From: Eutreptiella sp. 'Long Island Sound 2002'
Taxonomy: Eukaryota; Euglenozoa; Euglenophyceae; Eutreptiales; Eutreptiaceae
Assembly (NCBI GenBank): GCA_964036045.1
Contig: OZ038394.1
Location: forward strand, 2,087,379 to 2,151,378
DNA length: 64,000 bases
Direction: 5' to 3'
Below the pieces are notes generated by a model. It ran no database searches. It was not told the DNA's origin and was given only the letters and a program-made list of their open reading frames with translations. Shown piece after piece: positions 48,201 through 58,044 of the stretch (the stretch's first letter is position 1; the number at the start of each line of letters is the position of its first letter). Both the position numbers and the translations under genes were made by a program.

Positions 48201-51200
48201 ACCACCCAACCAACTAACTAACTAACTAATAACCTCACTTAGCGGTGTCGATCATGGTATCCAGCATCACAACCCTTCGAATCATGGAGCAGCATATAGA
48301 GATGACAGGATTTCAAGGGGATGGTGGGGGTGGGGCAGGGCTTTGCTTAGCCATGGGGGGGCGGCGGTGAACTGAGGGACCCACCCGCCCGGATTTTCGG
48401 AAGACCCAGGGACCCCAAAATACCCGACCCCCCCAGAGCGGGGGGAGGGGGGGGGTCTGTTGGTTACCCACACCCACCGATCGGGCCTCCTGACGACTAC
48501 CCCTCCGGCAAAAAAGGCAGGAACTTTCTTCTGGCGCCTACGGTGCCGATCCAAACCCTACGCAAATGACCCACCCCCACAGGGGGAGAGGAGAGCGGAT
48601 TTCAACCCCCCCCCCAAAAAGGGTAAGCCAAGCAAAACCCTTGGGGGGGGGGGGCATTGCGGGAGTGCAATAGAGCGCGGGGGAGTGCATGGAAGCAGCG
48701 GGTTTGTACAGAGGGGCAGTGGAGGGTTGGCATGACGCCTGGTTGTATTGCTGTCTGCAGCTGGCGGCGCCTATTGGCCTCTCGCCACTTACTCTTGCCC
48801 TTTCCTTGGACCCTTTCCCACAGGCGGCGGCGGCGCCCATCGACCTTGCTCTCCCTGCCTGACCTATCCTTATCTCCCTGCTCACCCTTCCTTTGCCTTG
48901 GTAGGTTGTGCCATCGGAGCCGCAGGGCTGTCCCTGCTTCACTGCTGTGTGTCGGGTCCACACGGAGGAGGGCAACTGCCCTCCTCGTTGGCCTGGGGGG
49001 GGATCACAGTGTGTCTCCTGAAATGCAGTTCCAATTTGGCCTGCTCCCCCTCGCACAGTTCCAAAATTGGAAGCCGGAACTCTGTGCACCGGATTTGCGG
49101 ATGATGGACCAATGCAGACACTGCGACTCAGCAACATGGCCGCATCAGCCTCCCTGCGACCCACATACCGTCTCGGAGGTTCCAGATCTTCAACGTCTTG
49201 TCCGAGCTGCCGGACGCCACCTGCTGCGGTGACCCGAACACAACGACGGCATTGACGGCACTGTCATGGCCTTCCAATGTCTTCACGCAGACCGCTGTGC
49301 ATGGCGGTAGAGGGTGCTAAGGCAGGTGGCAATCAGGGTGTTCGGCCTGCCCCCCAGCCAGGGCTATCCTTGAGGGGAAAAAATGGGTTCGTAACGACAA
49401 CAAAAACGAACCTTCACGCGGGCGCCCTCTGCTTCAACGTCAAGACATGGGCAAGACACAACACCACAGAAGCATTATTGAACAATGGCTGGCGGTTGGC
49501 GGCGGTTGGTGGCGGTTGGCGGTTGACGGTTGGTGGTCCCCAGGAGCTGTCCTTAAGGGCTGTCCTTAACAAAAAAAAAGATTTCTCAAGGACAGCCCTG
49601 CCCCCAGCCCGAAGGCCCATACCCTGCGGAAACTTGGGCACGTGCCCCTCACTCCGCGGGAGGACCGGCACCCTCGTGGGCCCTCTACGGCCCCCGCAGT
49701 GATCGAATCGGGGTGGGGTCTGACCAGGAATCCACAAGCGGTTACAACAGCGGTTATGCCCGCCGTATGCAACCGATTGCGTTGGGAGGCAGATTCTGGT
49801 GGTTGTACGGCTGTTGGGGAGCAGATGGTCTGAGGGCGCGGTCGGGACGGAACTGGCAGTCAAAGGAGGCTAGGAGGGGAATCACTTGGATTCGAGGAGG
49901 TATCAGGGCCAGGTTGGGTATCCTTGGTGGGGTCACAGACAGGCGGCTGGCAGATAAATGGCATGTACCAGGAAAGTTTGCTAGCCTTAGCCAGTATCGG
50001 CTATCACTACCAAAAGTAGTTGTGTGCTGATGGCCGGCTTGCCAGCACACGCCCATCGGTCCCAGACATGGTGGTATCACTACCTTCGTTTGGCGCAACT
50101 GTTGAGCTCCTGTGAAGGGTTCGTTTGCTTCACGGTTCCTCGTAACAATCAAGAGAGGACATGTGGGATCTCCCTTTTTGGCTGCGAAATTGTCTGTGAG
50201 ACACGGGTTCGTATCTCCCAGTTGATGCATGGGTATTTCCAGTGGATGTGTGGCAAACAAATGCTCTCAACATGAGGCAGCAGATATTTTAAGGATGGAG
50301 GTGTGGGGTTTTCGTCCTCTCCCTTTTTGGCTGCCTGAGCATTGAAAGATTTGAGCTGACAGGGTTGTTTGTGAGAGCTTTACTCAAGACCATCCTATCA
50401 TCCAGTTTCCGTCACCCTCCCCTGGCAACGCCTGCCTTCCAACAAACAGTCATTGGTCGCCTCCTTCGCGCGGCCCTGCGGGTCCCAGGCAGGCACCCAC
50501 CACACGAACACACACCCCACACCTCGGTCCACGTCCCACACTTTCAGTGTCTTGTCGTAACTCCCCGAAATCGCGTGCTGGTCGTCAATGGTGGCCACCG
50601 CGTGAACTGACCCCGCGTGGCCCTGCAGCGTCTGCAAACACTTTCCTGAGAGACACCAATTCACACGCTCACCTGCGTACGCAACCCTGACCTCACCATA
50701 CCCCAGCCTACCACCCTTGCAACAGCAGGCGAAGGCGGCACACGGCGCACTAAATGAACAAATATGCGCTACGTGCGTACTTGAGACATGCCCCTCACAC
50801 AGGCATCCGCTTACAGGGGGGGGTGCATTTTCGGGTGGGAAAATTTCGGCATCCCAAATTTTGGTGCCTTGTGTACAGTTGCAACGACAGTCCTTGGGAT
50901 ACGCTGCAGATACACACAAAAATCCTTTGGGATACGCACTGGGTACACAAAATTTGGGATACACAGGATACACAGGAAATTTGTTTTGGGATGCGCACTC
51001 GCATAAAGACTGATCCTGACGTGCAATACACGGGCACCATTACCCCCTGACAGAAAACTTCGGCGGGAATTACGGCACCAATCTGAAAAAAGAAAATTTC
51101 GCCCCGAAATTGTCCCCTGCCGAAATATCCCCCTCCCCCCGTGTGACTCTTGAGGGCCAGCGCCACAAGCGACGCTTGGAGCACCACACAGGCCCGGCTC

Positions 51201-54200
51201 ATGGCGGGGGTCTTCATGTAACAGGCGCTGAATACCGGTGGTGGCAGGGCCTGTGTCCGCAGGATTTGGCACTCAAACACGCGTGACCCAGTGCCCGAAC
51301 GGGGAGTCGGTTGCCCGCGCCGCCCGGCACTGCAGCGCAGCGCACGGCCCTGTCTTGCGCTTCTGTGCTCTGACATCCGCGTCAGGGCCGTTGCGGGGGC
51401 GCTTGCATGAGGCACGACGGTACGTCAGAGTCACGATGCATTCGGGCACTCGCAGCAGCAGGAACCGATGCACCCCCTGTGTGACATTCCGTCGGGTTGT
51501 TGCTCCTTTACGGGGCCCTGGACGGTCACCCGTTCTTCCGTTCGCATGTTGCGTCGGGTCGCTACTTTCTGTCGGCCGCTGCGGCCGGTGCTCTTGCTGG
51601 TGTCGTTTCCGCGTTCGCGGAGCCCAGTAGTTGGCGTGTTGGGACTGTGCTGAATGTGGCATGGTGTGCCGTTTGCGTGTCAGCGGGGCCCAATAGTTGG
51701 CGTATTGAGGATGTGCTGGTTGTTGCCCCCCCCCCCCCCCCACTTGTCTTGAGCATTGTTGATCTTCTGATGCACAGTTCACAGCGTTCAGCTGTGGACT
51801 GGGCTGTATCACACCCCGTGGTCAATGGTGGGGCACCACCACTGCACTGAGAGGGCACCTGACGCAGTGCGTGCGGGGCAGAATTCTTGGGGAATGTGCA
51901 AAGGCGTTCCCAAAAGGAACGCCGGGACCGTATTTCAAGCCTCACTATACTCTGAGAATCAACCAACAGCACGGGCGATGGACAGACGAGGATGCCCGGG
52001 GAGAACGGGGCTTGTGCAAACACAACGAACAAAAACATCGTCCCCGACGAGCCATTGATGCCAAACGACCGCACACACGCTCCTTCACGGGGAGCGCCCA
52101 GAAACAGAACCACCGAATTCCATGGTTTCAAAAGGTGCAGACACAACGCCACGCGTTGTTGGGACAAGGTGCTGTTTGCGCAAGAGCGCGCGCGTGCGGG
52201 GGGGGGGGGGGCACGAAAAATACCTCGGAGCGCGAAAATCCAACCGAAAAATGGCGATCCATGAGCTCCGAGGTCACGAGTCTGGCCAACTCCCGATTCT
52301 TGCGCGAGCACTTCCCAATGTCACGGTATGGCCAGCCCCCCCCGCTGAAAATGAATCATTTATTGCTTTGTTCAGCTGCATGGCACCTGAGCACTGCCCA
52401 ATCACAGACGTATCGTCGGGCTGGTTGCAATAATATCCACACACAGCCTTGGCAATACTGCCGCACACGGGACCGCAACCCAAAACATGCGACCAACCTG
52501 CTTTGATGTCCCACAGCTTCAGAGTCTTGTCATGGCTCCCTGACAGGACTCGCGTCTCGTTGAGTACAGTGATGGCACGGACCCCCTGCGTGTGGCCTTC
52601 CAAAGTAGACACATTGGTATACCCTGTGAAAGAGATCTGAGTGCGAAACACATTGCCCACCCATGAGCACACCATCGTACGTAGGCGCGGGTGGGTGCAG
52701 ATAAAACGAGCCCACACCCCGCAAGTGTTCCAGCGCGTGGGGAGAAAAGGGTGCAAGGCGCCTCGACAGACTCCTATGTCAACAGAGCCATCCAACAAAT
52801 GCTGGCTGGAACCGGTCCACTCGGTTCACTCGGAAACAAACATATGCCAGCTGCCTGCCATGGGCGTCACGGGAATGACGACTCAGCACCATACGGCAAG
52901 GGGCGACAGGGGTGCAGTGAACCGATTCGGAGCGGTTGCTGTCGCTTACCAATGGCGTTGGCGGGGGCAGTTGGGGAAAGGCAAGAAGCCGCTATTTCGC
53001 AGGCCCGGTCGACGGAGGGGTGGGTTGGTTGCTTCTCCCCACACCCTTCCGACGCATCCCTGTCCCTCTTCTTGGCCATGGTGTCAGCGTGAAACTTCCG
53101 CCCTTCTCTCGCTCGTTACGGGTCGCTGGCTTCAGCGTGATTCGGGCGTGTGAGTTTGCGGTGCCACTGGGTGCATGTCACCGAGTGTGCGCGCGCGCTT
53201 TGTGGATTTCATGAGTTGGTGCCCGTTTTTCGTTGCGTGATTGATCGCCACCGCATGGCCCGTACCATTGGCAGGACAAGGCGCACCAACCCAGACGCAT
53301 TCAAACCACCAGCTACAGCGCACCGACATCCCGGCATACCGCTGCGAAGGTCCCACACTTTCAACGTATTGTCAGCGCTCCCAGACACCACGCGCTCAGC
53401 ACTCAGCGCGGCCACTGCCCAAACGCCTTCAGCGTGACCTCTCAAAGTGCGAATGCACACGCCTGCAAACACAATGCAAACGAAGCAACCCGCACACAAA
53501 CAACAAGGATGGAATGGCCTGGAATCTGAAATAGGACTTGAGGTTGTGGTGCTCTGAGACGCAGAAAAATCGCCGGCATTGGTACCGCGTGCATACTGAT
53601 GCCCTTGAGTGAAAGCACCCTGGAGGATGGTGACACACCCGAAAAAACAATGTGCCTCCGAGTGAACTGGTGCCTGAAGCACTCGGTAGGCGGGTTTGTC
53701 AAACTCGGTCAGTCGTGCAGAGGCCCAATCCACATTTTTTGTCTGCCAGGCGCACATTTTCCATCTGACTTGAAAATGGTGCTTGTATTGGTTGGCAACC
53801 CCAACTCTTTCTCTCATGTGGGGGAGTGTTTGTCTGGCATGCTACTTTTCGGCGATTGTCCCAGACTGTAGACCCGGATCTGCCATCCCCTGGAGAAGCC
53901 CCAAAGCGCACCAGGAAATGGTCACCCTACTAGTCAAATCAAATGCAGTGGTTTCATGTGTCAATATTATCATGTTGTGTCTCTCTCTCTCTGCGTGCTA
54001 CTATAATATGCCAATAAACAAACAACGCAAAAGCAAATCTGTCAATTCAAACTGCAAACTGTTTTGTCCACAATTGTGAGGGTCAATGTAGTCTGCACAA
54101 TAATTTCCCTTACATTTACCACACCTTGTGGTGGTGCAAAGCACACACAACATCCTGCTTGGCAGTTGTGTTGGTGGCATCTTCCAAACATGTGGGGACT

Positions 54201-55190
54201 CCAAAGCGGAGAGGAGTACAGTGACTTCATAACCTCTGCTGTATCGGGCACTCCAAAACAGAGACAAGCAACGTGGCTACAACCCCTGCTGCCTCGGGGA
54301 GGGCTGGGAATCCTGAAAAGATGCCCGGCCCGCATTCGGTAATGGCAAGCGCGGGCTGAAAGGTTGTGAACCGCGGTCAGGACTGGAAACTGGGAGTCGT
54401 TTGAATCCCGTTGCCATTATGGGGACTGCACACCCTCAAACTGCCCGGCAACAAAGCACAGGAGTACCGTTCCACACAATCACACAGAGCCCCTCCGTGT
54501 CCAACAGAAGCACACATTAACTCGTGCTTCCTGGGATTTGAATGTGACAATCCACAGTAAAAAGCACTTGAACCTGGTCTCAACATTGCATGTCCCAAAT
54601 CTGGTTCCCAAGTGCACAAAAGATGGTATGCACACAAACTAGTTGCACTGCAAAATAGAAACTGCCAAATACCAATCCAAATTCTGGGGTCCCAAAAGGT
54701 GGGGAAGCAAAATAGCCGATTTACGTCCTCCGCGCTGTGCATACGAGGGTTAGCTTCGAGTCAGGACGGGGCTGGGCCGCTGGGCCACCTCCGTACGCCT
54801 CCCCCCTGGTGTACACGCCGCGAGGGAAGGACTCCAAAAGGTGGGGAAACAAATCTTATTCGTTCGCAAGGGATTGCGGTGCTACATGCCGCAAACCGGG
54901 CTACACGTCTGCCCAAGAAGGGGCTTGGATTGATGTCAACGGATGAAGAATATGACAAAATGATTCAGAGCCGACGACTTGGGCAACACTCCGCTTGAGG
55001 CAGCGTTGATAATCACACAGCTCAAGTGATTAGTAGCGTGCATGAATTCGTGACAAAAACCTCATACCTTTTCCAATGTCCCATACTCTCATTGTATCAT
55101 CCCAGCTCCCGGAGACCACAAGCTGCTCATTGAGCACCGCCACCGCACGGACTGGACATGTATGGCCACGATGCGTCCAAACAGATATTC
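45126..55190 (-). CDS. WD40-repeat protein, seven blades on seven exons (3' end unresolved)
   Basis: Seven minus-strand exons, each encoding one WD40 repeat: 55068-55190, 53340-53462, 52498-52623, 50523-50645, 49169-49294, 47049-47171 and 45126-45248. Lengths are 123 nt (five) or 126 nt (two). Every intron is phase 1; at most junctions the split codon is a Gly codon. Each repeat has a GH near residue 8-10, a V-x-A-V strand, SGS/SAS, and a closing WD, WN or equivalent. Seven blades suit one closed beta-propeller, normally a protein-interaction platform. The N-terminus is probably the Ser/Arg-rich exon at 56631-57219. Beyond the last blade no terminal exon could be fixed. Introns (0.7-2.0 kb) hold hAT debris and other repeats. 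Confidence 0.85.
45380..46080 (-). mobile_element. hAT element remnant in a WD40 intron
   Basis: The left end is CAGGGCTCCTTTTAA at 45380, the same terminal repeat as the MITE at 44747. The hAT transposase C-terminus ends about 240 bp inside it, the expected orientation. The right end is not found; G/C runs and CAGTGGTGCTGAGTTTTTAG at about 46.06 kb suggest a rearranged edge. Confidence 0.5.
45619..45906 (-). pseudogene. hAT transposase C-terminal (dimerisation) fragment
   Basis: A 95-codon frame contains FPVLSSIAVVFIQRPRSACH, then VERAFSLLGHILTHDRPNM and RNEMLCHLAIMYVNKM. The order (hydrophobic strand, S-x3-ER-x-FS, then N and a leucine-rich helix) is that of the hAT dimerisation domain. 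Upstream sequence continues in another frame (QAEISKCIPEIPRAEWERY), so the gene is shifted and truncated. Confidence 0.7.
47049..47171 (-). CDS. WD40 exon, blade 6
   Basis: Encodes TCKCTLEGHVGQVCAVAAMG and SGSTDNAIKMWNVDT. Acceptor TTCGCACAG, donor GTATGAGG; 123 nt, phase 1-1. Confidence 0.88.
48164..48230. repeat. GACT and AACT tetranucleotide tract
   Basis: ACTG repeats pass into AACT repeats with interruptions, in a WD40 intron. Confidence 0.9.
49169..49294 (-). CDS. WD40 exon, blade 5
   Basis: Encodes VCVKTLEGHDSAVNAVVVFG and SGSSDKTLKIWNLRD. Acceptor TGCACAG, donor GTATGTGG; 126 nt, phase 1-1. The first split codon reads GCG (Ala) instead of Gly. Confidence 0.85.
49556..49599. repeat. 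12-bp perfect inverted repeat with A-rich loop
   Basis: AGGGCTGTCCTT (49556-49567) and AAGGACAGCCCT (49588-49599) flank a 20-nt loop containing nine A. A run of GGCGGTTGGT repeats lies just upstream. Confidence 0.9.
50523..50645 (-). CDS. WD40 exon, blade 4
   Basis: Encodes KCLQTLQGHAGSVHAVATID and SGSYDKTLKVWDVDR. Acceptor GTCTCTCAG, donor GTGTGGGG; 123 nt, phase 1-1. Confidence 0.88.
50815..51135 (-). repeat. Dispersed element with internal GTATCCCAAAG repeats, copy 2
   Basis: Inverted relative to the copy at 21625-22005: same GGAAATTTTC-type edges next to G/C runs, same CTTTGGGATACGCA internal units and same GTGCAATACACGGGCA segment. It sits in a WD40 intron. Confidence 0.75.
51601..51718. 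repeat. 66-bp imperfect tandem duplication
   Basis: CCCAGTAGTTGGCGTGTTGG and CCCAATAGTTGGCGTATTGA recur at 66-bp spacing, with similar leading sequence, before a C run. Confidence 0.8.
52498..52623 (-). CDS. WD40 exon, blade 3
   Basis: Encodes VSTLEGHTQGVRAITVLNET and SGSHDKTLKLWDIKA. Acceptor TTTCACAG, donor GTTGGTCG; 126 nt, phase 1-1. Confidence 0.88.
53340..53462 (-). CDS. WD40 exon, blade 2
   Basis: Encodes VCIRTLRGHAEGVWAVAALS and SGSADNTLKVWDLRS. Acceptor TGTTTGCAG, donor GTATGCCG; 123 nt, phase 1-1. Confidence 0.88.
55068..55190 (-). CDS. WD40 exon, blade 1
   Basis: Encodes ISVWTHRGHTCPVRAVAVLN and SGSWDDTMRVWDIGK. Acceptor GTGTCAG, donor GTATGAGG; 123 nt, phase 1-1. Confidence 0.85.
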
Positions 55191-56630
55191 CTGACACGAA
55201 GACGATTGATCGCCAGCATCGTGGGGAAGACGGGGCACACCGCCCCGCCAAACGCGGCCCGAGGCCGGGTTTGGCGCAGAAGAAGTGCGGATTCGACCAC
55301 AAATGGTTTGGGTTCCAACAGAAAGAGCTGACGAGTGCAGAGTCGGCCCAACAATTCTGACCTCAGTGGGCCCGTGCTCCAAAGGGAGCTCTTGGCGGGG
55401 GGGATGCAATTCAAGTTGAAGCTTGTTGCCGGCGCCTTAGCGACATTAATTAAAGGACATAAACTTATATCATTTGCTATCTAGCCCTCCCATGTGCCTT
55501 ATTGGGATGTGACCGGCCCAAATTGACTTCTGCCGGGGAAAGTTTTCGATGTAGGTGCATTTGGTGGTGGGTAGGTAACCCCGGTTGCCAAAGCTTCATA
55601 CTGCCCCCCCCCCCCCCCCGTCATGCATGAAATTCTAGGGCACATCGCCGATGAATTCGTACCTCCTTGGTAGCTCCCAATTGCGGTGTCTCGGAAGGTC
55701 TTGCCCTAGGGCATTTTCCCCCTTCCCACATTTGTCCTCCTTGGCAGCTTGTGCGCCTTGGCTAGCCATGGTATCACACACGACAAAACTCTAAACCGAG
55801 CACAAGTCTCAAGCTCGGGCTCATTACGACCCATGGACGCGACCGAAGGTCAAGGTCATTCAAATAGACGACGCCGGTGTCCCCCAAGAGGCGAAGCCGG
55901 TCCGGCGACGATCTTGTTGCTCCACGGACCGCATTTGATGAGCTCATGATACACGCTAGGTTTGCTGTTTTCATGTTTGCATGCTTGAGGTTGCGCATGG
56001 GCATCGTGCCTTACATGTGGCCCAGTTGAAACACACTGACGGCACATTGCTCTCGGGGATGAGAGGATTCACAAAAATCCTTGAATGGCACCACGTCGAA
56101 TTCCTATCTTATATCATTGCTCTAACACACACAATCCTTCAACCGCAAGCAGCAAGCACTGGATCTGCCGTCAAGCAACAAGTAGAAGCCTCACATAGGG
56201 GATGCAGTGCATAGTAACAATTACCGCCACCAAAAAAAAACCGAACCTTCCATCCCGCCGCGCATGAACCGGTTGTCAAGTAGCATCGGTCTCCGCGGAT
56301 TAGCATCAAAGCACGGCCACCGGTTACCCTCTAAATGCGTTTGTCCCGAAGCTGCCGTGATCGACAACCTCGATCAAACCTGCGAGGCACGTCAAAAACA
56401 TTCCCTACAAGCACGAAAACAAAATGGATATCGCCCCCGGTTTATTGGTTCCCGGTTTAGAAAGGAGCTCCAAACATGCACCGCATGCAAAAAGGCTTGT
56501 CATTGTAAGCAAACTATGAGCGCTTCTCCTCCTCCGTCAATTTGCCTCCAAGTGTGCGTCAAACCAACGGTTTCCACACCCAAGCATATGCGTACCGCAA
56601 CAATCCTAGCGTGCTCGGGGTCAGACACAC

Positions 56631-57219
56631 CGTCATCTCGGAGGAGCGCGGCTGCAATTTCAAGCGAGTCTCGTCCACGCATACTTCTCCCAACCGTTGG
56701 GCTACCACTTTCGCTTCTTGAAAACCCCAGTAGGCTATTACTTCCTTGGCTGCTCACTGAACTATCACTCATGTGAAACTCACCCGATCGGCTTTCGACC
56801 GCACTGGAGCTTCTAGCATAAGCACTGGATCGTCTCCCAAGTGCTCCATCATTGGAATGTCTGGGAATCGTGCTATCTGACCTAGCAAGTCCAGCCGCAC
56901 GATCCATTGATCCTCTTCTTGCCGTTTCCGCTCTTGGGGGTCTTGGGGGTGGACTATCATTTGCGGGCACTACGGGCGCTCTAGGCGAGCTATCCGTAGA
57001 GCGTCTACCGGTGAAGGCCTCGAATCTCGAGCGGGTTCTTGTTGGGGTAGCATCCGGGCTCCGACCTGATGGGCTCCGAGCTAATGGGCTTCTCGAAGGG
57101 GCGGTTCCGGACGAAGATCGGTCAAACCTCCGCGGTTTAGTTGCACTATCTTTCGGGGCACCGTCATGTGACTTACTGCCAACCCCAATCAAGCCGAGAA
57201 TGGAGTGCCTTCGGCTCAT
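56631..57219 (-). CDS. Ser/Arg/Pro-rich exon, probable N-terminus of the WD40 gene
   Basis: From ATG at 57219 (MSRRHSILGLIGVGSKSHDG) the frame encodes about 196 codons of disordered sequence with many SP, SR and RS motifs (SRSPLARSPSGRSPD, SSPRAPVVP, SPPPRPPRAE) and ends in a helical MRGRDSLEIAAALLRDD. A donor GTGTGT at 56630 would end it in phase 1 with a split Gly, exactly what WD40 exon 1 needs. A second possible donor (GTACGC at 56595) is phase 0 and would not fit. The frame is open upstream to 57495, including a Leu-rich hydrophobic run, so a longer start is possible. Confidence 0.45.
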
Positions 57220-58044
57220 CGGATGCAAACATGAGAAAGACCCTAGCAACAAGAACAACAGCAGCAACGGCAACAAGAGGAAAAGCTTGACCTGCCGGAA
57301 TCGGAATAGTGCTAAATGCACAAATGATCGCAACATGTTAGAAGGCGGCGACAAGAAGGCGTGCCTTGTCCACTTTAACTGAAAATGTGTCTTTCTCGAC
57401 AAAGCCAACGACCCTGACGAACCCCCCAAACGACTCCTTGACTTGAATTGGCACGGGTTGATCGCAGCGGTGGTGAACCTCCGGCTAGCCTCCAATTTTC
57501 AAATGGACGGAACCGCCCATCTTGTCCAACGTTCTCTTGCATTGGCTGTTGCACCTTTCAATCACAAATTTACATGGCGATTCATGCACGGAAAGAAGTT
57601 GTGTTGTTGGGAGTTGATTGCAAGGGTTATCTCGTTTATGAGGAGGGCGACGTTACTCGTCGAACACACGAATCAACTTACGAACGTAATCCTTTGCCCC
57701 CACGGCTGTAAAAGATGAGGTCGTAGGGAGTAATTTGTTTTTTTTGGGGGGGCTGTTTCCTTGGGGGGGGGGGCAGTTCGGAATCACAGCATCACAGCAG
57801 CACCCTTATCAAGGAGTGCCCACTTCCAAAATAGAAGCAATGCACGAAGCGATGTGAAAATGAGAAACGAGGTAGATCCGAATTCGCTTCCGCTTGAGAG
57901 GTGACTGCATTTTCTCGAAGTGATGCATTGGTGGTCATCATCGAAATATCGATCCACATTTCTAGTACACATACAGTAAGTGCGATTGCTGTAAGAATTC
58001 TGAGAAAAACTTCTCTTCGGGTTAAGGCGTTCCGAAGCTGTCTC
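57220..58044. other. Interval between the Ser-rich exon and the satellite
   Basis: A plus-strand stretch at 57595-57710 looks protein-like (KEVVLLGVDCKGYLVYEEGD) but is unrecognised. A T run then G runs lie at about 57738-57773. No gene is called. Confidence 0.35.
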
